DNA from: JARRPM01 sp963792815
GTDB lineage: Bacteria > Pseudomonadota > Gammaproteobacteria > Pseudomonadales > Halieaceae
NCBI GenBank assembly: GCA_963792815.1
Contig: CAWBXR010000007.1
Location: 310,001 to 374,000 of the forward strand
Length of the DNA stretch: 64,000 nucleotides
Direction: 5' to 3'
Shown here: piece by piece, positions 54,127-62,945 of the stretch
Position numbering within the stretch: the stretch's first letter is position 1
Layout: every line of letters begins with the position of its first letter
The notes under the pieces: generated by a model
Databases searched by the model: none
What the model was told of the DNA's origin: nothing
Seen by the model: the letters and a program-made list of their open reading frames with translations, nothing else
Program-made: the position numbers and the translations under genes

Positions 54127-55392
54127 TCAGGTCGCGTGGGGCTGTATATCCATACCTTCAGCGTTGCGCATGTTGCGTATGCTCACATGCATCATGATCA
54201 TGCACAGGGCCACTACCCCGAACAGCAACATGAAACAGGAGCTGCGCACATCCAGCAGGTCAGAGGCGATACCGAATAAAATCGGCAGGGTGAATCCGCC
54301 GAGGCCGCCTATCACGCCGACCATTCCACCAACCGAGCCCATATTGTCCGGGTAGTAGTCGTGGATGATCCGGTAAACACTGGCCTTGCCTATGCCCTGG
54401 GCAATGCCGATAACAAATATGAGAACGGTAAATACCCAGACGTTGGTGCCGATGGCAAAGCGATGGTCTCCGCTGATGCCGTGCACGATATAAGTCGTCT
54501 GGGGATAGGACACCAGGAACAGGCAGGCCAGGCATGTCCAGAAGACTGCCCAGTTCACGTTCCTGGCGCCGTACTTGTCGGCCAGCCAACCGCCGAGCGC
54601 GCGAATCAGACCGGATGGCAGGGTAAAACACATGGTGATCAGCGAGGCGGTCCTGAGGTCCATCTGGTACTCGCCGACATAGTACTTGGGCAGCCACAGG
54701 GCCAGGGCGACAAAACCTCCGAACACGAAGTAGTAATAGACGCCAAAACGCCACACCCGCAATTCCTTCAGTGGCGCCAGTTGGTGCGCCAGCGAAAGGT
54801 GTTGGCCGCTCGCGGCCCGCTTCTGTTGCGCCGGGTCCGGGAAGGTGAAAAACCAGAAGATAACGGCCATCACCACCATGGCGATGGAATAGACCTGGGG
54901 TACCATGCGCCAGCCAAAGGCCACCACGATCATGGGCGCCACCAGGTTGGTAATCGCCGCACCGGCGTTGCCCGCACCGAATATACCCATCGCCGTACCC
55001 TGGCGCTTGTCATCGAACCAGGCTGATGTGTAGGCGATACCGATGGCAAAGGAGCCCCCTGCCAGCCCGACGAACAGGCCGATGACAAGGTACTGCCAGT
55101 ACTCGTTGGCAAAGGCCAGGCCATAGGTGGGAATCGCCACCAGCAGCATGTGGATGAAAAATACTATGCGGCCGCCGTAGCGGTCGGTGAGGATGCCCAG
55201 GGGCAAGCGGGTAAGAGAGCCGGTGAGTATGGGGGTCGCCACCAGTACGCCGAACTGGGTATCGGACAGGCCGAGCTCATCCTTGATCCTGATGCCGATA
55301 ATGGAAAACATCGTCCACACCGCGAAATTGCAGGCGAACGCCAGGGTATTCATGGTTAGGACAGACCACTGTTTGTACTGATCGCTCGGCAT
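54127..55392 (-). CDS. narK1: nitrate/proton symporter, NarK1 type
   Basis: 421 residues from MPSDQYKQWSVLTMNTLAF at 55392, behind GGAG; the longer frame to 55479 would run over the FNR box. It has twelve membrane segments. GGSFAIGIAYTSAWFDDKRQ and GIFGAGNAGAAITNLVAPMI carry the nitrate signature, which differs from the NarK2 copy. NarK1 carriers import nitrate with protons to start respiration. First gene of the narK1K2GHJI unit. Confidence 0.92.
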   Translation of the reverse strand: MPSDQYKQWSVLTMNTLAFACNFAVWTMFSIIGIRIKDELGLSDTQFGVLVATPILTGSLTRLPLGILTDRYGGRIVFFIHMLLVAIPTYGLAFANEYWQYLVIGLFVGLAGGSFAIGIAYTSAWFDDKRQGTAMGIFGAGNAGAAITNLVAPMIVVAFGWRMVPQVYSIAMVVMAVIFWFFTFPDPAQQKRAASGQHLSLAHQLAPLKELRVWRFGVYYYFVFGGFVALALWLPKYYVGEYQMDLRTASLITMCFTLPSGLIRALGGWLADKYGARNVNWAVFWTCLACLFLVSYPQTTYIVHGISGDHRFAIGTNVWVFTVLIFVIGIAQGIGKASVYRIIHDYYPDNMGSVGGMVGVIGGLGGFTLPILFGIASDLLDVRSSCFMLLFGVVALCMIMMHVSIRNMRNAEGMDIQPHAT

Positions 55393-55425
55393 CCGCCAGA
55401 CTCCGCTGTGTAAACTGATGGACGC

Positions 55426-55466
55426 AACATAACCCTGTAACAGAAGGGGAATTTGACGCAGATCAA
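55426..55466 (-). promoter_or_regulatory. FNR/ANR-dependent promoter of narK1K2GHJI
   Basis: TTGACGCAGATCAA (55453-55466) matches the FNR consensus TTGAT-N4-ATCAA at 9 of 10 positions. On the minus strand a -10-like TATGTT (55426-55431) predicts a start near 55419. This puts the box centre about 41 bp upstream, the class II activator position. Anaerobic induction of the nar operon follows from known FNR biology. Confidence 0.75.
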
Positions 55467-55480
55467 CGGTGCCGGGCATC

Positions 55481-55544
55481 TACCACCATATAGCCTTGCT
55501 TCTACCACTTTGGTGGTAGACTCAAGGCAACCCCTTTGTGGGTA
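55481..55544. promoter_or_regulatory. NarL-type heptamer cluster between narK1 and narX
   Basis: TACCACT-TT-GGTGGTA (55503-55518) has the 7-2-7 inverted arrangement of NarL/NarP sites, inside the longer dyad TCTACCACTTTGGTGGTAGA. Further heptamer-like units are TACCACC (55481-55487) and GTGGGTA (55538-55544). The 7-2-7 centre lies about 91 bp before the predicted narK1 start and 64 bp before the narX ATG, so nitrate control in both directions is plausible. Confidence 0.65.
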
Positions 55545-55574
55545 TAGTCACAATAAATCAAGCGACCAACCGCA

Positions 55575-57416
55575 ATGAGCGCAGAATTTCAGCAATCACT
55601 GGTACAGCGAACAGGAATGGCACTGGCCGCGGTGATCCTGCTCGCGGTGGTAAACATGGTCGCCTCCTACCTGACGGCGGAGAGCAGTGAAAACGATGCG
55701 GTAAGAATCAACCTGGCGGGCTCACTGCGCATGCAGGCCTACCGCATTGCCAACGAGCATATCCTTGAGCAGAGCGGTTCCAGCCTGGGCGATGTGGATA
55801 GCCTTGAAAACTCTATCACCGATTTTGAGGACAGGTTGCAGCAACCGGTACTGGCAGCACACATCCGCAACTCGGGTAACCGGGTACTGAGTGACGCCCT
55901 GGCTCTGGTTGAGGACGGCTGGATGCAGCTGAAACCTGACCTGATCGCCGGCGCAACCACGCCGCAACGCCTGCTGGAGCAGATCGACGGTTTTGTCGCC
56001 GATATCGACAGCATGGTAAAAATCCTGGAAATGCAGACTGAGAGTAAATTCAGGGTGCTGCGGTTTATCCAGGGCGCCAGCCTCCTGCTGACGGTTTGCC
56101 TGGCCAGTATCATGTTCCTGAATGTTTACAGGTACGTGGTCGGCCCGCTGCGCCAACTGGTCGATATGGCCGGCAGGTTGCGGGCCGCTGATTTCTCCAT
56201 GCGCCTGGACAGCAAGAACGACGATGAACTCGCACTGCTGGCCAATACATTCAACGACATGGCAGACAGCCTCGATGGCATGTATCGCACGCTTGAAGAC
56301 CAGGTGAAATCGAAAACCCGCCATCTCGAGGATACGCAGAAAATGCTGCGCTTTCTCTATGACACCTCGCGCAGGTTGAGCGAGCAGGGAGACATCGTCG
56401 GCAAGCTGGAACGTACGATGGATCACCTGCAGCGTGAAATCAAAATCAGCGCTGTCGATATTCGCCTGCAGCACGCCTCGCCGGAACATCCTTTCCTGAT
56501 AAGTTCCGGGTCCGGGCCGGTATCCGACAGCGCCGCCAGCGACGATGCAGTGGTTGCCAAGCCATTGGCTACGACTTACCCCCTGCAACATGACAGCCGC
56601 AACTACGGCACCCTCAATATTTCCCGGAGCGGTACCGAAGAGGCCAGCCCCGAGCAGAACCTCATGCTGACTTCACTGGCCGATACGATCGGGGCCGCGC
56701 TCGCCAATGAAGCGCGCAAGGACCAGGCCCACCGGGTAGCCCTGATGGAGGAGCGCACCGCCATCGCCCGGGAACTGCACGACTCCATTGCCCAGTCCCT
56801 CTCGTTCACCAAAATCCAGGCCAGTCGCCTGCAAAGCCTGCTGGCGAAGGGCGCCGCGGCTGAGGAACTGGACAGCGTGCTGCTGGAAATTCGCAGCGGT
56901 ATCCAGTCGGCTTACGCCCAACTGCGCGAACTGCTTACCACTTTTCGCCTGCAGCTGGACTCGCCGGGGCTGCAGGCTTCGCTGCTGGCGACAGCAAGAG
57001 AGTTCCAGGCCAAGGGCGATATCGCGATAAACCTGAAATCCAGTTTGCAGAACTACCCACTCACGCCCAACGAGGAAATTCACATCCTGCAAATCGTCCG
57101 GGAGGCATTGTCCAACGTGCTGCGTCACTCCGGCGCCGACCACGCCTCGATCCTGCTGGCACTGGATGAGAGAAAGGGCGTGGTCGAAGTGCGGATAGCC
57201 GATAACGGCAGCGGCCCCGGCACGCCCGATCCCGCCCACAGTCACTACGGCCAGACGATCATGCGTGAACGCGCCGAAATGCTTGGCGGTACTGTCGACT
57301 TTGCCACCCTGTCCGAAGGCGGCATGGAAGTTGTGCTTCGCTTCACCCCCGAGCACGCCATTTCACCTGTGGCGGGCAATCAAGCAGAGGGCTTCAGAGC
57401 AGGGGCAACCTCATGA
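55575..57416 (+). CDS. narX: nitrate/nitrite sensor histidine kinase
   Basis: 613 residues. Two membrane helices (about 15-33 and 168-190) bracket a periplasmic sensor whose P-box, NDAVRINLAGSLRMQAYRI (residues 40-58), is the nitrate-binding element. A HAMP domain follows, then a central GAF-like module. The HPK7-type kinase has ERTAIARELHDSIAQSLSF (phospho-His near 400), IVREALSNVLRHSGA and VRIADNGSGPG. It phosphorylates NarL when nitrate is present. It overlaps narL by 4 bases (ATGA). Confidence 0.95.
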   Translation: MSAEFQQSLVQRTGMALAAVILLAVVNMVASYLTAESSENDAVRINLAGSLRMQAYRIANEHILEQSGSSLGDVDSLENSITDFEDRLQQPVLAAHIRNSGNRVLSDALALVEDGWMQLKPDLIAGATTPQRLLEQIDGFVADIDSMVKILEMQTESKFRVLRFIQGASLLLTVCLASIMFLNVYRYVVGPLRQLVDMAGRLRAADFSMRLDSKNDDELALLANTFNDMADSLDGMYRTLEDQVKSKTRHLEDTQKMLRFLYDTSRRLSEQGDIVGKLERTMDHLQREIKISAVDIRLQHASPEHPFLISSGSGPVSDSAASDDAVVAKPLATTYPLQHDSRNYGTLNISRSGTEEASPEQNLMLTSLADTIGAALANEARKDQAHRVALMEERTAIARELHDSIAQSLSFTKIQASRLQSLLAKGAAAEELDSVLLEIRSGIQSAYAQLRELLTTFRLQLDSPGLQASLLATAREFQAKGDIAINLKSSLQNYPLTPNEEIHILQIVREALSNVLRHSGADHASILLALDERKGVVEVRIADNGSGPGTPDPAHSHYGQTIMRERAEMLGGTVDFATLSEGGMEVVLRFTPEHAISPVAGNQAEGFRAGATS

Positions 57417-58048
57417 CACGGATCATGCTGGTAGACGACCACCCGATGATGCGCAGGGGCATGCGGCAGCTTATCGAGATGCAGGAGGGCCTGCGGGTTG
57501 TCGCTGAAGCCGGCAGTGGCGAGGAGGCGCTGGCGCTGGCCGAGGCCAACAAACTCGATATGATCCTGATGGATCTCAACATGAAGGGTATGGACGGTAT
57601 CCAGACCGTCGAGGCGCTGCGCAAAAACGGCGTCGCGGCCTGCATCCTGATGATCTCGGTTTCGGACAATGACGAGGATGTCATCGCCGCCTTGCGGGCC
57701 GGTGCCGACGGCTACCTCCTGAAAGACCTGGAACCGGAAGAGCTGGCAGAAGCTCTGCTCAGGGCGGAGCGGGGCCAACTGCTGCTGAGCCCGCAGTTGA
57801 CAAGAGTGCTGGCAAGCACCCTGCGGGAGGAAGTAACCGACCGGCGGGGACTTGCCGGGGAGTTAACGGGACGGGAACGACAGATTCTGGCGATGATCGC
57901 CGCCGGCAGCAGCAACAAGCTGATCGCCAAGGAACTGGGCATCACCGAGGCTACGGTCAAAGTACACGTTAAGCACCTGCTGAAGAAACTCAATTTCCGC
58001 TCGCGGGTGGAAGCGGCGGTGTGGGCTGTTTCCAACCATATAGCCTGA
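57413..58048 (+). CDS. narL: nitrate/nitrite response regulator
   Basis: 211 residues. The receiver domain has the acidic pair VDDH and phospho-acceptor Asp54 (ILMDLNMKGMDG). The C-terminal LuxR-type HTH reads LTGRERQILAMIAAGSSNKL and ITEATVKVHVKHLLKKL. Cotranscribed with narX. Its likely targets are the heptamers upstream of narX and narK1. Confidence 0.95.
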   Translation: MTRIMLVDDHPMMRRGMRQLIEMQEGLRVVAEAGSGEEALALAEANKLDMILMDLNMKGMDGIQTVEALRKNGVAACILMISVSDNDEDVIAALRAGADGYLLKDLEPEELAEALLRAERGQLLLSPQLTRVLASTLREEVTDRRGLAGELTGRERQILAMIAAGSSNKLIAKELGITEATVKVHVKHLLKKLNFRSRVEAAVWAVSNHIA

Positions 58049-58065
58049 AACAGATAAGGCCGGGG

Positions 58066-58090
58066 AGACCGCTGCCGGGCTGTGCGGTCT
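58066..58090. terminator. hairpin between narL and the DUF2058 gene
   Basis: AGACCGC / GCGGTCT form a 7-bp stem with an 11-nt loop between convergent genes, touching the stop codon of the minus-strand gene. No T-run is present, so this is a weak candidate. Confidence 0.35.
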
Positions 58091-58625
58091 ACCACATAAG
58101 GTCGTCGGGTATCTGGTATTGTGCGTAGGGATCTTCCTCCCCGGCAGCCGCGGGCTCGCTGGTATTGAGCAGGATGATGGCGTCCTCATCGCGCTGCATG
58201 ATTTTCCTCGCGGCCGCCGCCGGCAACAACTCGTAGCTGTCTTCGAGCCGCGCGATGGCCAGGCGCCCCCTGCTCAACTCATCCTGCAGTTGCGGCGTGA
58301 CATAGATCTTCTTGATTTTCCTGCCATCGGTGAACTGGTAAGCCACATCGCCGCTCACCCGGTCAATGCGGTTCATCCTGATAAGCTGGATGATCTGCGC
58401 CTGGATCGCCTTCTTCTCGTTCTGGGCCTGCTGTTGCCGGTTGAGTTCACGGTCGCGCTCCGCTTTCTCGGCCTGTGCGAGCTTTGCCTGTTCCCGAGTC
58501 TCGTCAACCCGGGCATGCCCCTTGGGCTGGCTCCTGGCTTCCTTGCGTTTTTCCTTGTCGATCTGTTTGGCTTTCTTGGAGTCGACAATGCCGGCTTTCA
58601 GGAGCTGGTCTTTCAGGGATGCCAT
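58089..58625 (-). CDS. DUF2058 family protein
   Basis: 178 residues from MASLKDQLLKAGIVDSKKAK at 58625, the standard N-terminus of this family; an upstream Met is in frame but unlikely. A highly charged coiled-coil-like stretch (residues 17-75) is followed by a beta-rich part: AYQFTDGRKIKKIYVTPQLQ and ARLEDSYELLPAAAARKI. Cytoplasmic, of unknown role, sometimes described as nucleoprotein or polysaccharide-linked. Convergent with narL. Confidence 0.9.
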   Translation of the reverse strand: MASLKDQLLKAGIVDSKKAKQIDKEKRKEARSQPKGHARVDETREQAKLAQAEKAERDRELNRQQQAQNEKKAIQAQIIQLIRMNRIDRVSGDVAYQFTDGRKIKKIYVTPQLQDELSRGRLAIARLEDSYELLPAAAARKIMQRDEDAIILLNTSEPAAAGEEDPYAQYQIPDDLMW

Positions 58626-58765
58626 GGGGAAGCCTTCGCAGGTTATGGAGAGCGCGATTATCGTAAAATCATCGCTCACAGGCAAATACCCCTGTGCACG
58701 CAAACTGTCTGGCCATCGCGTTCAGTGATATTCTCTGCCCCGAAAATCAGCATTGAGGGACGATT

Positions 58766-59666
58766 TTGAAAAAGAAAACGATTTTCGGCGCTGGTATTGT
58801 CGCTGCGGCGCTGGCGGTAACCGTCATCCAGTTTATCCCCGCCCCGGCCCTGGTGGTGCCCGCGCAGCTGCCGCAGGAGCAACGCAGCGAGCATCGGCTG
58901 CTTAATTTCGAGGGCATACCCAAATTTTCGCGACCTGGGCGGCTATCGGGCCAGCGATGGCCGGGCTGTCAAATGGGGCCGACTCTACCGCTCCGGCAAC
59001 CTTGCGGAGGCGTCCAAAGCCGACCTGGCGAGCCTTCAGTCTCTCGGGCTGACCACCTTCATCGATTTCCGTTCCGGGGTGGAGAAAGCCGAGGAGCCCA
59101 ACCGACTGCCCGAGCCCACCAGCTTCACGATTGTCGATATTCCGGTTCTGGACGAGGGCAACAAAAACCTGTTTGGCGAGATCAGTGAGCGCATCGAAAC
59201 GGATAATTTCGACGGCTTCGACCCCGACCAGGTCATGGTGCTGGCCAACCGCCAGTTCGCCGACGAATTCACTCCCCAGTTCAGGAAGTTTGTCCACAGC
59301 GTGCTGGATGCGCAGGGCACTCCCGTACTGTGGCATTGCACCGCCGGGAAGGATCGCACGGGCTTTGCGGCGGCCATTTTGCTGCGCATCCTGGGGGTGC
59401 CACAGGATACCGTCATGGCCGACTACATGGCGAGCCGGCAGCCGGCCCTGGAGGCGCGGAACAAGGAGCTGCTGATGCTGCGTCTTTTCAAGGGTGAGGA
59501 TGTAGCCGAGAAAATTTCCGTATTACTGGGCGTTGAACAGGATTGGCTCGAGGCGGGGTTTGAGGAGATAGACGAGACCTGGGGCAGCTTTGACAATTAT
59601 GTCAGCGAAGGCCTGCAGCTCAGCGCAGCGGATATCCAGCGACTGCGGGACACCCTGCTGGAATAG
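58766..59666 (+). pseudogene. tyrosine/serine protein phosphatase (Y_phosphatase3-like), exported, one frameshift
   Basis: The first part has an N-terminal membrane or signal segment (FGAGIVAAALAVTVIQFIP) and reads LLNFEGIPKF up to an AAA run at 58922-58924. Dropping one A continues with NFRDLGGYRASDGRAVKWG, RLYRSGNLAEA and FIDFRSGVEK, the normal family sequence. The catalytic loop HCTAGKDRTGFAAA is intact. Repaired length is about 299 residues. Because the defect is one base in a homopolymer, I expect the real gene to be intact. It probably acts on phosphotyrosine or phosphoinositide-like substrates outside the cytoplasm. Confidence 0.8.
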
Positions 59667-59700
59667 GCTTGCCGGGCGGGGTGCTGCGCCGCCGGCAAGC
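59667..59700. terminator. hairpin between convergent phosphatase and GNAT genes
   Basis: GCTTGCCGG pairs with CCGGCAAGC (9 bp) around a GC-rich interior that can add a further GCG/CGC pairing. No T-run follows on either strand. Confidence 0.4.
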
Positions 59701-60182
59701 TACAGGGACTTCTGCCAGAACAGCGCCTGCCCCATAGCGGGATCCAGCTGGTAGGCCCCGAATCCGAACTTTTCGTACGCCGCCCTGGCGGGCGTATTTC
59801 CCTCCAGTACTTCCAGGGTCAATTTGGCGCAGCCCCTCTCCAGGGCTTCTCCTTGCACAGCCCGCAACAGGTGCTGGCTCAGGCCCAGTCCGCGAAATTC
59901 CGCCAGTACCGCTATATCGTGGATATTGAGCAGCTTCCTGCAACTGAAGGTGGAAAAGCCCTCAAAGCAATTGGCCAGTCCCGCAGGACGACCATCGACG
60001 TAACACAGGAGCGTGAGCGCATGAGGCAGGGTGGCCAGCGTCGCCACCAGGTTTTGCCTCACATCCGACGCGAGCGCTTCGCCCCCACCCATCGGGTCGG
60101 TGGCATAGCAGTCCAGCAAAAATACGATGTCCGCTGCCTGTTGCGGGTCCAGGTAGTTCGCCCGCGTTACGTCTATTTTCAT
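59700..60182 (-). CDS. GNAT family N-acetyltransferase
   Basis: 160 residues. The acetyl-CoA-binding segment is DIAVLAEFRGLGLSQHLLRA (R-G-x-G-type loop), followed by CAKLTLEVLEGNTPARAAYE and FGFGAYQLDP, the usual GNAT C-terminal beta-alpha-beta. The substrate is unknown. Convergent with the phosphatase. Confidence 0.88.
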   Translation of the reverse strand: MKIDVTRANYLDPQQAADIVFLLDCYATDPMGGGEALASDVRQNLVATLATLPHALTLLCYVDGRPAGLANCFEGFSTFSCRKLLNIHDIAVLAEFRGLGLSQHLLRAVQGEALERGCAKLTLEVLEGNTPARAAYEKFGFGAYQLDPAMGQALFWQKSL

Positions 60183-60316
60183 TTTTTATCCGCCATTTTT
60201 CGCCGCGGAGCAACATCGCCCCGCCATTGCTCCGGCCGGGACCAGCGAGCGCCAGGACCTGTGGTTGCGGCCAGATTACGACGAAAGATTGTATTCCAGG
60301 CTGCGGCGCCCGGGTG

Positions 60317-60811
60317 CTAAAAAATCGAACACTGCTCACCGGTCTTGTAAACAGCCCTGCCGGGCTGCCAGGAGCCGCCGGCGAGGAGTTCCCCGCTCTC
60401 AGCACTGTTGATCATGGCAGTACCATCGTTCTCGTACTCCATCTGAAAAGAGTGCGACAGCGTTTCCGGGTATTCTATACGCAGCAGCGCAGGAGGGCAT
60501 GAATCACTGTAATTTGTACGGGTGGCGTTGAGTACGAACACCTCAACACCGGCAACATAGCTGCCGCTCAGCTCATAGGTAACATGACATTCCCCGGCGC
60601 CTGCGGCATAGGTATTGGAGTAATTGTAGAACGTCTCGGTGCCAGAGGCGGACCCTGTGGCGTCGTCAAAGGCCAGCTCCCCTACCGTATAACGGGTACT
60701 GGCGCTCCAGGCGGCACTTTCCTCGGTTTCGCAATTGCGGAACCCCGCGGCGGTGCTGGCCCAGACCAGGGCCAGGGCGCCCGCGACAGTTACTGACCTC
60801 TTGTAATACAT
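60317..60811 (-). CDS. hypothetical secreted protein
   Basis: 164 residues from MYYKRSVTVAGALALVWAST at 60811, giving a clear signal peptide cut near AAG. An in-frame extension upstream to 61036 is Pro/Arg-rich and overlaps the DUF3501 gene, so I reject it. The mature part is beta-rich with several cysteines (NCETEE, GECHVTYELSGSYVAGVEVF, CPPALLRIEYPE, QCSIF), suggesting disulfides in the periplasm or outside. I do not recognise a family. Confidence 0.65.
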   Translation of the reverse strand: MYYKRSVTVAGALALVWASTAAGFRNCETEESAAWSASTRYTVGELAFDDATGSASGTETFYNYSNTYAAGAGECHVTYELSGSYVAGVEVFVLNATRTNYSDSCPPALLRIEYPETLSHSFQMEYENDGTAMINSAESGELLAGGSWQPGRAVYKTGEQCSIF

Positions 60812-60938
60812 CTCATTGCGTCCACGCGCCCGCTTTTTCCGGCTCACTACCAAAGTAGATACAGGACTGCAGGCGTGATGTCCACTATCGCGTCCAATCA
60901 CCGCCGCCTGGATATGGACAGATCCGGCGAACCCGCCG

Positions 60939-61538
60939 TCAGTTGACGGCGGTGGGCAGGATATCGCGAGCCAGGGAATCCCGGATTTCCGGCGGAAGCG
61001 TGATCGGGCCCACGCTGTAGGCCGGGTGGTCGACACCGGCGGAAATACTCGCCCCGTTGCCCAGCGCCGCCATCATTACCGGGGTCAATTCGAAGCGCAG
61101 GAAATGCACCGATGATGTCTTAACCTCGTTCTCCCTCGAGATATCCTCGTCGGCGATCGGGTAAACCCGGTCGCAATCCTCTACCTGCATCCAGACCTTG
61201 TCCTCGATGCCGATCAGCTCCGCCAGGCGCCGGGCCCGCTCAGCGGGGTCAGCGTATTCAACCATGAAGGTAGCTTTCCAGTTATGCCCGTCGGGAATAA
61301 GCGGGTTGTAGGATTCCAGCTCCTCGTTGATACCAGCGGCCTCGAACACCTTTTCAATGCGCAGCATTTCCTGGATCTGGTACTTGATGGTCAGTGCATC
61401 CTCAAAATACAGGCGCGCATGCTCCCCCAGGGCTACCTGCCGGGTTTTCTTGTGGGCCATCACCTCCTGGCGAAAAGCAGGCCGCCTCTCGGCGTACTCC
61501 TCCAGGGACCAAAGATCAGCGCGTGATAAAGCAGACAT
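60939..61538 (-). CDS. DUF3501 family protein
   Basis: 199 residues. It reads LSRADLWSLEEYAERRPAFR and ARLYFEDALTIKYQIQEMLR, then IKDKVWMQVE-like and SVHFLRFELTPVMMAALG segments. This is a full-length DUF3501 protein, of unknown function, typically the last gene of a rubrerythrin / Fe-S oxidoreductase / DUF3501 operon, as here (17 bp after the oxidoreductase). A partner of the oxidoreductase in peroxide or redox stress is inference. Confidence 0.88.
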   Translation of the reverse strand: MSALSRADLWSLEEYAERRPAFRQEVMAHKKTRQVALGEHARLYFEDALTIKYQIQEMLRIEKVFEAAGINEELESYNPLIPDGHNWKATFMVEYADPAERARRLAELIGIEDKVWMQVEDCDRVYPIADEDISRENEVKTSSVHFLRFELTPVMMAALGNGASISAGVDHPAYSVGPITLPPEIRDSLARDILPTAVN

Positions 61539-61555
61539 TTACTTATTCCTCCAGG

Positions 61556-62878
61556 TTACAAGCCGTAGGCCATCCGCAGCAGGGTCATGGGATGCTCGGC
61601 GCGGGTGACTTTCTCGGACAAATTGGCTATCTGGGTGCCGGCCATGGGGCAGTCACTGGTGAAATGATCCGGCGCCTGCTGGTCGACCTTGCGCACCACG
61701 GGACGGGCGATCTTGACCGACTTCTCCCGGGTCTCCGTCTTCACCGCATAGGTCCCGTCATGGCCGGAGCAGCGTTCGTGCGGCGTCACCTGGGTGCCCG
61801 GCACCAGGTTCAGCACATCCCGTGTCTTGAGGCCGATGTTCTGTACCCGCTGGTGACAGGCCACCTGGTAGGCGACCTCCCCCATGGCCATCGGGAATTC
61901 CGTCTTCAGGGCGCCGCCCTTGTGGCGCAGCCAGAGGTATTCGAAGGGGTCGAAAAAGGCTGCCTGGACCTTTTTCACCTGCTCGTCATCTGGATACATC
62001 AACGGCAGCTCCTGCTTGTACATCAGTACGCAGGACGGTATCGGCGCTATCAGGTCGTACCCCTGGTCGACCAATGCGGCCAGCACGGGAATATTGGCCT
62101 CTTTGAGTTTGTTGACCGTCTCCAGATCACCCAGTTCCAGCTTGGGCATGCCACAGCATTTTTCCTTTGGCACCACGTCGATATGAATACCGTTGTGCTG
62201 GAATACCTTGACGAAGTCGGGTCCTATCTCGGGGCTGTTGTAGTTGCCGTAGCAGGTGGCATACAAGGCGACCTTGCCCGTGGTATTTCCCACCGGCGTC
62301 GGCGCTATCTCCCTGATCAGGGGCTTGACCCGCTTGCGCATGGTCTTGCTATGAAACTTGGGGACCGGGGCCTCGTGATGGATACCAACAGCGGAATCCA
62401 GGGCCTTGCGAAAGGTTGCATTGCCGTTGAACGCGTTGACCGTGACATCGACCAGGGGGATCGAGGTCATGCCGAACACCGTGTCGGTGCTGGTCAGCAC
62501 CCGGTCCCGCAGCCGCGCGCCCTCCTCCCGGAACTTGATCGCCTTGGCCCGCAGCATGAGGTGCGGAAAATCGACGTTCCACTCATGGGGCGGGACATAG
62601 GGACACTTGGTCATGTAGCACAGGTCACATAGGTAGCACTGGTCCACCACCTTGATGTAGTCGTCCTTGGCGACACCGTCGACCTCCATGGTGGAGGACT
62701 CGTCCACCAGGTCGAAAAGGGTGGGAAAGGAGTCACACAGGCTCACGCAGCGGCGACAGCCGTGGCAGATGTCGTAGACCCGCTCCAGCTCCTTTTCGAG
62801 GTCGGCCTTGTCCCAGTACTGGTCAGATTTCCATTCAATAGGGTGGCGCGTGGGCGCCTCCAGGCTTCCTTCTCTCAC
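61556..62878 (-). CDS. heterodisulfide-reductase/GlpC-like Fe-S oxidoreductase
   Basis: 440 residues. Two ferredoxin-type Cys clusters near the N-terminus (CHGCRRCVSLCDSFP and CYLCDLCYMTKCPYVPP) are followed by two cysteine-rich CCG-type segments (KEKCCGMPKLELGD and ERCSGHDGTY), as in GlpC and HdrD-like proteins. It is soluble, so it probably moves electrons between a donor and rubrerythrin or another acceptor. It sits between the rubrerythrin and DUF3501 genes in one operon. Confidence 0.9.
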   Translation of the reverse strand: MREGSLEAPTRHPIEWKSDQYWDKADLEKELERVYDICHGCRRCVSLCDSFPTLFDLVDESSTMEVDGVAKDDYIKVVDQCYLCDLCYMTKCPYVPPHEWNVDFPHLMLRAKAIKFREEGARLRDRVLTSTDTVFGMTSIPLVDVTVNAFNGNATFRKALDSAVGIHHEAPVPKFHSKTMRKRVKPLIREIAPTPVGNTTGKVALYATCYGNYNSPEIGPDFVKVFQHNGIHIDVVPKEKCCGMPKLELGDLETVNKLKEANIPVLAALVDQGYDLIAPIPSCVLMYKQELPLMYPDDEQVKKVQAAFFDPFEYLWLRHKGGALKTEFPMAMGEVAYQVACHQRVQNIGLKTRDVLNLVPGTQVTPHERCSGHDGTYAVKTETREKSVKIARPVVRKVDQQAPDHFTSDCPMAGTQIANLSEKVTRAEHPMTLLRMAYGL

Positions 62879-62945
62879 AGGGAACGTCCTCGTCTTTTCG
62901 CAAGCTTGGGGGCCGGCGAGCCTGGCTCGCCAGCCGGGGCAGGTC

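Noticed and set aside
55393..55479. Longer narK1 start
   Set aside because: It would place the FNR box and -10 inside the coding region; the ATG at 55392 has a better ribosome binding site and a normal N-terminus.
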